30,738 nt of DNA from Gaiellasilicea sp051005735. Its GTDB lineage: Bacteria; Actinomycetota; Thermoleophilia; Gaiellales; Gaiellaceae. A program made the translations under genes and the position numbers. This document shows, in pieces, positions 7,214 to 16,009 of the stretch (position 1 is the stretch's first letter; every line of letters starts with the position of its first letter). The notes beneath the pieces are model-generated. The model did not search any database. It saw only the letters and a program-made list of their open reading frames with translations, and was not told the DNA's origin. The stretch is taken from assembly GCA_051005735.1 (NCBI GenBank), contig JBPCJB010000125.1, forward strand, positions 1 to 30,738. The letters run 5' to 3'.

Positions 7214-7831
7214 CTAGCCGAGCTCGGCCTCGATCGCGCGCGCCAGCTCGGCCGGGTCGAAGCCGTCGGGGCCGCGGTCGCCCTGGAAGGCGATCCGGCC
7301 GTCGCGGCCGATCAGGTAGAGCCGGTCGGGCCAGCCGCCGTAGGCCAGGGCGACGGCGTCGTCGACGTCGTCGAGGAGCAACGGAATCCGCGTCTGCAGG
7401 CGCGCGACGCACGCGTCCGCGGCGGCTGCCCGCTCGTCGTGCGTCGTCGGATCAGTGAGCGCGATTTCCTCCCGGCGGTTGTCGGCGAGCACCCAACCGT
7501 CTTCCGGATGCGCTTCGCGGATGTAGACGATGAAGAACGCGACCTCGTCGCCGTGGCGTTCGTAGAGGTCCTCCAGCTCGCCCAACTGGCGGCGGAAGGG
7601 AGGTCAGGTGTAGGAGCCGAAGACGAGCGCGACGGCGTGCCCGCGAGCTCGGCGAGTCGAACGCGCTCGGCGCTCGGGCGCTGCGATTTCGGGGTCGAGC
7701 CGCGGCAGGTCGAAGGGGAAGGCGGGATCGCCGGGGCCGACCTCGGGAGTCATCAGGCTCTGGTAGCCGGGGGACCCCATCACGTCCTCGAGCGAGAGCG
7801 GCGAGTCGGGCGGCGTCTCGGGTCGACTCAC
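7214..7831 (-). CDS. Deiodinase/redoxin-like selenoprotein (in-frame UGA = Sec76)
   Basis: A thioredoxin-fold protein of 205 residues, related to bacterial members of the iodothyronine deiodinase family (T4_deiodinase/redoxin). The frame is continuous from a GTG at 7831, which overlaps the desaturase stop as GTGA, to the TAG at 7214-7216, except for one TGA at 7604-7606. That TGA falls in V-F-G-S-Y-T-U-P-P-F-R-R, exactly where the family has its catalytic Cys or Sec. Both flanks continue the family pattern: GSPGYQSLM and PGDPAFPFDLPRLD before, IVYIREAHPEDGW and DRLYLIGRDGRIAFQGDRGPDGF after. A hairpin at SECIS distance follows the TGA. I therefore read it as selenocysteine, not as a broken gene. 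Bacterial relatives are probably peroxiredoxin- or reductase-like; hormone deiodination is not implied. Oddity: residues 54-65 look locally out of frame (see findings). Confidence 0.82.
7573..7589 (-). promoter_or_regulatory. Candidate bacterial SECIS hairpin of the deiodinase-like gene
   Basis: Directly after the TGA, 14 bases of spacer lead into CCAGTT-GGGCG-AGCTGG: six pairs (one G-U) closed by a five-base loop that begins with GG. The loop starts 20 bases after the UGA, inside the roughly 16-37 base window known for bacterial SECIS elements, and has G in the first two loop positions as required. Confidence 0.65.
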
Positions 7832-8754
7832 CCGGCGAGCTGGCGGCGACGCTGCATGTCCGTGGTCGGCGTGTTCACCTTCCAGACGAGCCCGAGGCGA
7901 CGCAGCAGCCGGATCACGAGACCGCCGATGTCGAGCTCCCAGGGCTTGAGGCCGTGGAACGCCGACGACGGGAACGCGTGGTGGTTGTGGTGCCACGATT
8001 CGCCGAACGAGATCCACGAGAGCCACCAGACGTTGCGCGACTCGTCCTTCACCTGGAAGCGCCGCGACCCGATGAAGTGGCAGACGGAATTGACCGACCA
8101 CGTGATGTGGTGGAGCAGGAAGATCCGGATCAGGCCGCCCCAGAACATGGCCTGGAGACCGGCGCCGAGCGTGCCGCCCCAGATCCAACCGGCCACGAAC
8201 GGGAGCACGAGTGAGGCCGCGACCCACGCCGGGAACCAACGCGAGATGAAGACCATCCCGCGGTCGGCCAACATGTCTTTCGCGTACTTCGTCCACTCAG
8301 CCCGGCCGACGTTGCGGAAGAGCCAGCCGACGTGCGCGTGCCAGAGCCCCGCGAGCTTGCCCCGGAGGCCGGGTGCGAAGCCGGCGTGCGGTGAGTGCGG
8401 ATCCCCCTCGCGGTCGGCGAAGTTGTGGTGCTTGCGGTGATCGGAAACCCAGCGAATCACCGGTCCCTGCACGGCCATCGAGCCGAGCACGGCGAGCCCG
8501 TAGCGGATCGCCCGGTACGTCTCGTAGGAGCGGTGCGTGAAGAGTCGGTGAAAGCCGATCGAGATCCCGAGCGTCGTCAGCGCGTAGCCGACCGCGAAGA
8601 TGATCAGGTCGCGCCAGGTCACGTAGCTGCCCCAGAGAAGGAAGATCGAGGCCAGGAAGCCGACGAAGGGGAGCGTGACGCCGAGGAGGTTGGTGATCTT
8701 CTGGCCCCGGGTCATGTGCAGCTCGGCCGGGGTCTCGGCGGTGATCTCGCTCAC
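7828..8754 (-). CDS. Membrane acyl-CoA/acyl-lipid desaturase (delta-9 type)
   Basis: Introduces a cis double bond into a fatty acyl chain with a di-iron centre and oxygen. This 308-residue integral membrane protein carries all three histidine boxes of the family: H69-R-L-F-T-H74, H106-R-K-H-H110 and H255-H-N-H-H259. Hydrophobic helices flank them near residues 22-60, 85-100 and 175-215. SWISFGESWHHNHHAFP before the third box is typical of stearoyl-CoA-desaturase-like enzymes. It starts with GTG at 8754, where a TACTCT -10-like element sits nine bases upstream and no purine-rich ribosome-binding site is visible, so the message may be near-leaderless. The next gene (selenoprotein) overlaps its stop codon, so the redox protein may be functionally linked. 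That link is inference. Confidence 0.93.
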   Translation of the reverse strand: MSEITAETPAELHMTRGQKITNLLGVTLPFVGFLASIFLLWGSYVTWRDLIIFAVGYALTTLGISIGFHRLFTHRSYETYRAIRYGLAVLGSMAVQGPVIRWVSDHRKHHNFADREGDPHSPHAGFAPGLRGKLAGLWHAHVGWLFRNVGRAEWTKYAKDMLADRGMVFISRWFPAWVAASLVLPFVAGWIWGGTLGAGLQAMFWGGLIRIFLLHHITWSVNSVCHFIGSRRFQVKDESRNVWWLSWISFGESWHHNHHAFPSSAFHGLKPWELDIGGLVIRLLRRLGLVWKVNTPTTDMQRRRQLAG

Positions 8755-8763
8755 TGAAGGAGG

Positions 8764-8792
8764 AGAGTAGCCGCCCTTCGTTGCCTCTGTAA
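8764..8792 (-). promoter_or_regulatory. Candidate promoter of the desaturase-selenoprotein operon
   Basis: On the minus strand TTACAG (8792-8787) and TACTCT (8769-8764) are 17 bases apart. The -10 hexamer ends nine bases before the GTG at 8754. It overlaps the divergent promoter of the transport operon. The -35 match is only partial. Confidence 0.4.
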
Positions 8793-8809
8793 GGCGGCGA
8801 CCATAAGGT
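8781..8809 (+). promoter_or_regulatory. Candidate promoter of the liv operon
   Basis: TTGCCT (8781-8786) and TAAGGT (8804-8809) are separated by exactly 17 bases. The ATG of the first gene is only 10 bases after the -10 hexamer, so the transcript would be leaderless or nearly so. Confidence 0.5.
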
Positions 8810-8819
8810 ACGCCGACGC

Positions 8820-9564
8820 ATGGCCCTCCTCTCGCTGCGGAACGTCACCCGCCGCTTCGGCGGCATCGTCGCCCTCGACGGTGTCACCTTCGACGTGGGC
8901 GAGGGCCAGATCGTCGGGCTGATCGGTCCGAACGGCGCCGGCAAGACGACAGCCTTCAACGTGATCACCCGCCTCTACACCCCGAACGAGGGCGAGGTCG
9001 AGTTCGCCGGGGAGAGCCTCCTGAAGGCGCCGGCACACGGAATCGTCCGCCGCGGAATCGCTCGCACCTTTCAGAACGTGGAGCTCTTCCGGACGATGTC
9101 CGCGCTCGAGAACGTGCTCGTCGGGGCGCACACGCGCGGCCGCGAGACCGAGCAGCAGGCGCTCGAGGCGCTCGACTACGTCGGGCTCGCGGCGATCGCC
9201 CGCCGGCCCGTCGCCGGTCTTCCCTTCGGAACGTTGAAGCGCGTCGAGCTGGCCCGTGCCCTCGTCGCCCAGCCGAGGCTCCTGCTCCTCGACGAGCCGG
9301 CCGGCGGGCTGAACCACGAGGAGGTCGAGGAGCTCGGCCGCTTCATCCGTCAGATCCGGGATGACCGCGAGCTGACGGTGCTGCTCGTCGAGCATCACAT
9401 GAACCTCGTGATGGGGATCTCCGACCACGTCCACGTGCTCAACTTCGGCCGTCAGATCGCCGGCGGCACACCGGGCGAGGTGCGTACGAACCCGGCCGTG
9501 ATCGAGGCCTACCTCGGGACCGACGACGAGCATGCGCCGAAGCGGAACGGCGCGAAGGCCACCG

Positions 9565-9578
<14 letters not shown>
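8820..9578 (+). CDS. livG: Branched-chain amino-acid-type ABC transporter ATPase, LivG-like
   Basis: One of the two cytosolic ATPases that power uptake through the LivH/LivM channel. It has 252 residues with Walker A GPNGAGKT (36-43), the Q-loop in ARTFQNVELFRTM, and the modified signature LPFGTLKRVELARAL (134 onwards), where LivG proteins usually lack the LSGGQ form. Walker B is LLLLDEP (154-160), followed by AGGLNHEE and the switch His in VEHHMNLV. The C-terminal YLG motif of this subfamily is present. The ATG at 8820 fits the family start. It is the first gene of a five-gene operon and overlaps the next gene by 14 bases. The family also carries amides, short acids and urea, so the substrate is open. 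Confidence 0.93.
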
Positions 9579-10269
<691 letters not shown>

Positions 10270-10277
10270 GCGGAACG

Positions 10278-11162
10278 TTGGCGGCCTTCTTCCAGCAGAT
10301 CGTCGCCGGCCTCGCCACGGGAGCCATCTACGCGGCGCTCGCGCTCGCGCTCGTCCTGATCCACCGCGCCACAGGAGTGATCAACTTCGCGCAGGGGGAG
10401 ATGGCGATGTTCACGACCTACATCGCCTGGACGCTGACCGCGAACCACGGTTGGTCGTACTGGCCCGCGTTCGCCGTCACGCTCCTCTTCGCGTTCACGC
10501 TCGGGTTGGGGCTCCAGCGGATCGTGATCCGGCCGATCGAGCGCGGCCCGATCCTGACGACGGTGATCGTCACGATCGGGCTCGTGCTCATCTTCAACGG
10601 GGCGGCGGGCTGGATCTGGTCGGCCGAGGTGCGGGCGTTCCCGAGCCCGTTCCCGAACGACACGTGGACGATCGGGGGGGTCGCGATCTCGGTTCAGGAC
10701 GTCGGCACGTTCGGCGTCGTCGTCGTGCTCGTGCTCCTCCTCGCAGCGTTCTTCCGCTTCACGAAGATCGGCCTCGCCCTGCGCGCGTCGGCGCTGAATC
10801 CAGAGGCGAGCCGGCTCGTGGGGGTGCGCGTCGGCTGGATGCTCGGGATCGGTTGGGGACTCGCCGCCGTGCTCGGAGCGGTCGCGGGGATGCTTGCCGC
10901 CCCGACCATCTTCCTCGACCCGAACCTCATGCAGGCGATCCTGATCTACTCCTTCGCGGCCGCGGTGCTCGGCGGGATCGACTCGCCGCTCGGCGCGGTC
11001 GCGGGCGGGCTCCTGCTCGGCGTCGGCCTCAACTTGATCGGCGCGTACGTGGACTTCGTCGGCGCCGACCTGCGCCTGCCGGTGGCGCTCCTGATCATCC
11101 TGGTCGTTCTGCTCGTGCGTCCGGCAGGGCTCTTCGGGAAGCCCGTGACGAGGCGCGTATGA
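10278..11162 (+). CDS. livH: ABC transporter permease, LivH-like
   Basis: Integral membrane permease of 294 residues with about eight hydrophobic helices. The N-terminal signature LATGAIYAALALALVLIHRATGVINFAQGEM is diagnostic of LivH (substrate-path helix followed by N-F-A-Q-G-E). The cytosolic EAA-like coupling segment is LRASALNPEASRLVGV, and a later helix reads AAVLGGIDSPLGAVAGGLLLG. The only plausible start is TTG at 10278, eight bases after the livF stop; the next in-frame Met is about 37 residues in and would remove the first helix. The stop overlaps the livM start as ATGA. Confidence 0.92.
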   Translation: MAAFFQQIVAGLATGAIYAALALALVLIHRATGVINFAQGEMAMFTTYIAWTLTANHGWSYWPAFAVTLLFAFTLGLGLQRIVIRPIERGPILTTVIVTIGLVLIFNGAAGWIWSAEVRAFPSPFPNDTWTIGGVAISVQDVGTFGVVVVLVLLLAAFFRFTKIGLALRASALNPEASRLVGVRVGWMLGIGWGLAAVLGAVAGMLAAPTIFLDPNLMQAILIYSFAAAVLGGIDSPLGAVAGGLLLGVGLNLIGAYVDFVGADLRLPVALLIILVVLLVRPAGLFGKPVTRRV

Positions 11163-12289
11163 GCCTCCCGACCCTGAGACGAGGCGAGCTCGCACGGGTG
11201 GCGCTCTTCCTGCTCGCAGCAGCGGCCGTCCTGCTCCTGCCGCGCCTGATCAGCGATTTTCGCGCCCAGCAGTACGCCTACGTCGGGATCTACCTGATCG
11301 CGCTACTCGGCCTCAACGTCCTCACCGGCTTCACCGGCCAGATCTCGCTCGGGCACGGCGCCTTCATGGCGATCGGCGGCTACACGACCGCGATCCTGAT
11401 CTCGGACTCGGATCCCGCGCTGAAGCTCGGGTCGCACGTCTTCTCGAACGACATGAAGGACCTCTGGACGATCCCGCTCGCCGGCCTCGTCGCGGGGCTC
11501 GTCGGCTTCCTCTTCGGCTTCCCCGCCTTGCGGCTGACCGGCCTCTACCTCGCGCTCGCGACGTTCGCGGTCGCCGTCGCGACGCCGGCGGTGATCAAGA
11601 AGTTCGAGGGCTTCACCGGCGGCGGCGGTGGGATCCAGCTCTTCGGCCTGGAGGGGCTGACGGCGACGCCGAAGACCGATCCGATCACGTTCGAGTCGAC
11701 CGAGGGGGCGACCGTCCTCGGGTTCGAGATTACGACGTTCAACGACTGGCTCTACTACCTGAGCTGGGCGATCGCGATCGTGATGTTCGCCATCGCCTGG
11801 GCGCTCCTGCGCGGGCGGATGGGACGGGCGTTCCGGGCCGTGCGGGACAGCGAGCTCGCCGCGGCCTCCTCGGGCGTCAACCTCGCGCGCTACAAGACGC
11901 TCGCGTTCGGGATCAGCGCGTTCTATGCGGGCGTCGCCGGCTCGTTGCTCGCGATTGCGACGACGTTCGTCAATCCCGACACCTTCCCGATCACGCTCTC
12001 GATCTTCCTCCTCGTGGGGGTGGTCGTCGGCGGCCTCGGCTCGCTCTGGCCGCTCGTGCTCGGCGCCGTCTTCATCCAGTTCCTGCCGCTCTGGGCGCAG
12101 CAACTGAACGGACCGCTCCCCGATTCGCTCGGGCCGCTCAGCGTGCCCAACTTCCAGGCGCCGGGCGCGCCGGCCGTCGTCTACGGCGTGATCCTGATCC
12201 TCGTCATGCTGGCCTTCCCGGGCGGCGCGGCAGGGCTCGTGCGCAGGGTCCAGTCGCTGGCGACTCGCGGCTACCATCGCGGTCGCTAG
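11159..12289 (+). CDS. livM: ABC transporter permease, LivM-like
   Basis: Second permease, 376 residues. Hydrophobic helices start with ARVALFLLAAAAVLLLP; the LivM signature is NVLTGFTGQISLGHGAFMAIGGYTTA, the coupling segment is MGRAFRAVRDSELAAASSGVN, and VGVVVGGLGSLWPLVLGAVF is in the C-terminal half. A loop of about 65 residues between helices (from KKFEGFTGGGGGIQLFG to FNDWLYY) is longer than usual but is common in actinobacterial versions. The ATG overlaps the livH stop. It pairs with LivH to form the membrane pore. Confidence 0.92.
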   Translation: MSLPTLRRGELARVALFLLAAAAVLLLPRLISDFRAQQYAYVGIYLIALLGLNVLTGFTGQISLGHGAFMAIGGYTTAILISDSDPALKLGSHVFSNDMKDLWTIPLAGLVAGLVGFLFGFPALRLTGLYLALATFAVAVATPAVIKKFEGFTGGGGGIQLFGLEGLTATPKTDPITFESTEGATVLGFEITTFNDWLYYLSWAIAIVMFAIAWALLRGRMGRAFRAVRDSELAAASSGVNLARYKTLAFGISAFYAGVAGSLLAIATTFVNPDTFPITLSIFLLVGVVVGGLGSLWPLVLGAVFIQFLPLWAQQLNGPLPDSLGPLSVPNFQAPGAPAVVYGVILILVMLAFPGGAAGLVRRVQSLATRGYHRGR

Positions 12290-12313
12290 CCGACCAAGGA
12301 GCCCCTGCCGCCG

Positions 12314-13537
12314 ATGCGTCGTCCCAAGCTCGTTCTCTCCATGCTCATGCTCGCCGGAGCGATCGCGACCGGCGCGACCGCAGCCTCCGGCGCCGATCCG
12401 GGCATCTCCACGAAAACGATCCTGCTCGGCGGCACCTCGCCGCTCTCCGGCCCGGCCTCCGCCTACGCCTCGGTCGCGCGCGGCGCCGATGCCTACTTCA
12501 AGCACGTGAACGCGCGCGGCGGCGTCAACGGCCGGAGGATCGCCTACAAGTACGTCGACGACGCCTACAACCCGGCGCAGACGATCCAGGCGACCCGTCA
12601 GCTCGTGGAGCAGGACAAGGTCTTCGCCATCTTCAACTCGCTCGGAACCGAGCAGAACGTGGCGACGCGCGACTACCTGAACCAACTCCGGGTGCCGCAG
12701 CTCTTCGTCGCCTCCGGCGCGACCACGTTCGGGCGCGACCACAAGCGCTATCCCTACACGATCGGCTTCCAGCCGAGCTACCAGGCGGAAGGCTGGATCT
12801 ACGGCACCTATCTCGCGCGCACGAAGCCCGGCGCGAAGATCGCTGTCCTCTTCCAGAACGACGACTACGGCAAGGACCTGATGACCGGGCTGCGGCAGGG
12901 GATCGCGCGCTCGAAGGTGAGGATCGTCGCCGCCGAGGGCTACGAGGTGACGGCGACCGACGTCCAGTCGCAGATCGCGAAGCTGAAGGCCTCGGGCGCC
13001 ACGACGCTCGCGCTCTTCGCGACGCCGAAGTTCGCGATCCAGGGCTACGTGTTCGCAAACCGGCTCGGCTGGCGGCCGCTCGTCCTCAACAACGCCGTCT
13101 CGAGCGCTTCGAACATCATGACGCTCGCCTCCGAGGGGAACACGAATCGAACCGTGGAGAACTCGGTCTCGATCGTCTTCCTCAAGGATCCGACCGATCC
13201 GAAGTGGCGGAACGATTCCGCGATGAGGCTCTACCGCTCGATCATGGGCAGGTACGCGCGTGGCGCGAACGTTAGGGACGTCTACCACGTCTATGGAATG
13301 GCGGTCGCGCACGAGACCGCGCGGGTGCTGAGGGCGACGGGCAAGAACCCGACCCGGGCGGCGCTCCTCGCGCAGCTGCGGAAGCTGAACGACGCGTCGA
13401 ACCCCTTCCTGCTGCCCGGAATCGCGATCAAGACGAGCGGGACCGAGCGCTTCCCGATCGAGCAGGCGCTCCTCCAGCGGTGGTCAAAGGGCTCGTGGCA
13501 GAGCTTCGGCGGCCTCTGGGGCTACCGCGCCGGTTGA
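12314..13537 (+). CDS. livK: Extracellular substrate-binding protein of the Liv transporter
   Basis: Type I periplasmic-binding-fold receptor of 407 residues that captures the ligand and delivers it to LivHM. A Sec signal peptide is visible (basic MRRPK, a hydrophobic stretch to about residue 20, then an A-A-S-G-A cleavage-like site near 26). There is no lipobox cysteine, unusual for a monoderm receptor, so anchoring is unexplained. The mature part starts with GISTKTILLGGTSPLSGP and continues with YKYVDDAYNPAQTIQATRQLVEQDKVFAI, typical of Leu/Ile/Val-, amide- or short-acid-binding members. AAGGAG lies about 12 bases before the ATG, which is 24 bases after livM. Aromatic-acid or amide ligands are as likely as amino acids. 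Confidence 0.9.
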   Translation: MRRPKLVLSMLMLAGAIATGATAASGADPGISTKTILLGGTSPLSGPASAYASVARGADAYFKHVNARGGVNGRRIAYKYVDDAYNPAQTIQATRQLVEQDKVFAIFNSLGTEQNVATRDYLNQLRVPQLFVASGATTFGRDHKRYPYTIGFQPSYQAEGWIYGTYLARTKPGAKIAVLFQNDDYGKDLMTGLRQGIARSKVRIVAAEGYEVTATDVQSQIAKLKASGATTLALFATPKFAIQGYVFANRLGWRPLVLNNAVSSASNIMTLASEGNTNRTVENSVSIVFLKDPTDPKWRNDSAMRLYRSIMGRYARGANVRDVYHVYGMAVAHETARVLRATGKNPTRAALLAQLRKLNDASNPFLLPGIAIKTSGTERFPIEQALLQRWSKGSWQSFGGLWGYRAG

Positions 13538-13547
13538 CGAACCCGTC

Positions 13548-13564
13548 TCCGGGGTCGAAGCCCG
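13548..13564. repeat. Diverged copy of the GGGGTCAAAGCCCG repeat
   Basis: TCCGGGGTCGAAGCCCG differs at one central base from the repeat cluster at 7066-7189. It lies in the 71-base gap between the receptor gene and fbiC. Confidence 0.45.
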
Positions 13565-13608
13565 CGCGGCCTCGCGGCGCCCCAGGTGCCGTCTGCGAGG
13601 ATGGAGAC

Positions 13609-15966
13609 ATGTCACCGGCGGACCTCCTCGACGGGCCGCTCGACCAGCTGCTCGGCGCGGCCCGCGAGCGTCGCCGCGGTGACGGCCTCGTCACGTACTC
13701 GCCCAAGGTTTTCGTCCCGCTGACGACGCTTTGCCGCGACGTTTGCGGCTACTGCACCTTCGCGCGGCCGCCGCGGCGTGGCGAGCGGGCGTACCTGACC
13801 GAGGAAGAGGTGCTCGCGATCGCGCGGGCGGGCGCGGCGGCCGGTTGCACCGAGGCGCTCTTCACGCTCGGCGACAAGCCCGAGCTCCGCTACAAGGTCG
13901 CGCGCGAGGAGCTCCGCGCGCTCGGTTGCGCCACCACGATCGAGTACCTCGCGCGCGTGGCCAAGCTCGTGCTCGACGAGACGGGACTGCTCCCGCACCT
14001 GAACCCCGGCGTGATGACGCGCGCCGGGCTCGAGCTCCTGCGCCCGGTCTCCGCGTCGATGGGGATCATGCTCGAGACGACCGCCGAACGGCTCGGCGAG
14101 CGCGGCGGGCCGCACTGGGCCTCCCCGGACAAGCTGCCCGCGCGCCGGCTCGAGACGATCGAGCTTGCCGGCGAGCTCAGGATCCCCTTCACGAGCGGGA
14201 TCCTGATCGGGATCGGCGAAACGCGCGCGGAGCGGCTGGAAGCGCTCGGGGCCCTCGCCGAGCTGCACCGCCGCCACGGCCACCTCCAGGAGGTGATCGT
14301 CCAGAACTTCCGCGCCAAGCCGGGAACGCGGATGGCCGATCAGCCCGAGCCGTCGCTCGACGATCACCTCTGGACGATCGCGGCGGCGCGGCTCTTGCTC
14401 CCCGAAGACGTCTCGGTGCCGGCGCCGCCGAACCTCGCCTACGACGATTTCCCGCGCCTCCTCGATGCCGGAATCGACGACTGGGGCGGCGTCTCGCCGG
14501 TGACGATCGACCACGTCAATCCCGAGGCGCCCTGGCCGGAGCGGGACCGGCTCGCTGCGGCGACGCGCTCGCGCGGGCTCGAGCTCGCCCCGCGCCTGCC
14601 CGTCTACCCCGGCCACCTCAGCGCCGACTGGCTGGCGCCGCGCATCCTCACGCAGGCGCTCCGCAGCTCGGACTCGCTCGGGCTCGCCCGCGAGGACGGC
14701 TGGCATCCCGGCGAGCGCGGCCCGGTTCCGTTCACGATCGCGCGGGCTGCGCTCCCGCTCGGCACATCGGCCGAGCTGGGGGAGGAGGAGCTCGTGCGGC
14801 TCTTCCGCGCCCGCGGCGAGGAGCGGCAGCGCGTCTTCGCCGCCGCCGATCGGCTCCGGCGCGAGGTCTGCGGCGACGAGGTCAGCTACGTCGTCACCCG
14901 GAACATCCAGTACACGAACGTCTGCTACTTCCGCTGCGGCTTCTGCGCCTTCTCAAAGGGAAAGCTCGCGGCCAACCTGCGCGGCGCCCCCTATCTCGTC
15001 CCGCTCGACGAGATCGTCCGCCGCTGCCGCGAGGCCTGGGCGCGAGGCGCGACCGAGGTCTGCCTCCAGGGGGGGATCCATCCGGCCTTCACAGGCGACT
15101 ACTACGCCGAGGTCGTCGCCGCGATCCGGGCCGAGCTCCCGGATCTGCACATCCATGCCTTCTCGGCGCTCGAGCTCTGGCAGGGCGCCGCCACGCTCGC
15201 CGTCCCGCTCGAGGACTACCTCGAGCGCCTGCGCGGGCTCGGGCTCGGCTCGCTCCCGGGCACGGCCGCCGAGATCCTGGACGACGAGGTGCGCGCGCTC
15301 ATCTGCCCCGACAAGGTCTCGACCGCGCAGTGGCTCGCCGTCCACGAGGCGGCGCACCGGGTCGGCCTGCGCTCGAACGTGACGATCATGTTCGGGCACG
15401 TTGAGTCGCCGCGCCATTGGGCGCGACACCCGCTCAGGGCACGCGAGCAGCAGGAGCGCTCCGGCGGCTTCACCGAGCTCGTGCCGCTGCCGTTCGTGCA
15501 CATGGAGGCCCCGATCTGGCTGAAGGGAACGGCGCGCTCGGGGCCGACCTTCGGCGAGACGCTCCTCCTGCACGCCGTTGCGCGACTCGCTCTGCACCCG
15601 CACATCACGAACATCCAGGCGTCCTGGGTGAAGCTCGGGCCTGCCGGAGTTGCCGCTGCGCTCGCCGCGGGCGTCAACGATCTCGGCGGGACGCTGATGA
15701 ACGAGTCGATCTCGCGCTCGGCCGGCTCGGCGCACGGGCAGGAGATGTCTCCCGAGGAGATCGAGGCGCTGATCCGAGCGAGCGACCGGATCCCACGCCA
15801 GCGGACGACGCTCTACGAAGACGCACCGGCTGAGCGACGAGCCGCCTCGTTCGGCGCCCCGCCCCTCGCCGAGCCGCTCAACCCGCACGTTCGGGATGCC
15901 CGCCTGCAGGCGCCGCCGAGACTCGTCCGGCCCGGCCTCCTGGCGGGTGCGGCAAACCGGCGCTAA
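13609..15966 (+). CDS. fbiC: FO synthase, CofG/CofH fusion (FbiC)
   Basis: Makes 7,8-didemethyl-8-hydroxy-5-deazariboflavin (FO), the chromophore of coenzyme F420, from tyrosine and a ribityl-uracil precursor. It has 785 residues with two radical-SAM modules: the CofG half has C42-x3-C46-x2-C49 (LCRDVCGYCTF) and the CofH half has C439-x3-C443-x2-C446 (VCYFRCGFCAF). Each is followed by a TIM-barrel region, for example EALFTLGDKPE in the first and EVCLQGGIHP in the second. The fused form is typical of actinobacteria. The ATG at 13609 follows GAGGATGGAG and gives the expected short N-terminus; an upstream extension overlaps the receptor gene and is not supported. It implies that the cell makes F420. 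Confidence 0.95.
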   Translation: MSPADLLDGPLDQLLGAARERRRGDGLVTYSPKVFVPLTTLCRDVCGYCTFARPPRRGERAYLTEEEVLAIARAGAAAGCTEALFTLGDKPELRYKVAREELRALGCATTIEYLARVAKLVLDETGLLPHLNPGVMTRAGLELLRPVSASMGIMLETTAERLGERGGPHWASPDKLPARRLETIELAGELRIPFTSGILIGIGETRAERLEALGALAELHRRHGHLQEVIVQNFRAKPGTRMADQPEPSLDDHLWTIAAARLLLPEDVSVPAPPNLAYDDFPRLLDAGIDDWGGVSPVTIDHVNPEAPWPERDRLAAATRSRGLELAPRLPVYPGHLSADWLAPRILTQALRSSDSLGLAREDGWHPGERGPVPFTIARAALPLGTSAELGEEELVRLFRARGEERQRVFAAADRLRREVCGDEVSYVVTRNIQYTNVCYFRCGFCAFSKGKLAANLRGAPYLVPLDEIVRRCREAWARGATEVCLQGGIHPAFTGDYYAEVVAAIRAELPDLHIHAFSALELWQGAATLAVPLEDYLERLRGLGLGSLPGTAAEILDDEVRALICPDKVSTAQWLAVHEAAHRVGLRSNVTIMFGHVESPRHWARHPLRAREQQERSGGFTELVPLPFVHMEAPIWLKGTARSGPTFGETLLLHAVARLALHPHITNIQASWVKLGPAGVAAALAAGVNDLGGTLMNESISRSAGSAHGQEMSPEEIEALIRASDRIPRQRTTLYEDAPAERRAASFGAPPLAEPLNPHVRDARLQAPPRLVRPGLLAGAANRR

Positions 15967-16009
15967 GCTGAGAGCTTCGGCGGCGGAACGACAAGGGGGA
16001 GTGGCGATC

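Noticed and set aside
7214..7585. A separate 123-residue thioredoxin-like gene starting after the TGA
   Set aside because: It would lack the catalytic motif and first strands. The same frame continues upstream through the TGA with family sequence, so one selenoprotein gene explains it better.
11303..13312. A 669-codon open frame on the minus strand opposite livM and livK
   Set aside because: It is antisense to two clear transporter genes and is rich in Arg, Glu, Asp and Val as expected from reverse reading of GC-rich genes. It has no domain pattern.
13480..13608. N-terminal extension of fbiC from 13480
   Set aside because: It would overlap the receptor gene and adds a low-complexity stretch. 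The ATG at 13609 has a ribosome-binding site and fits the family start.
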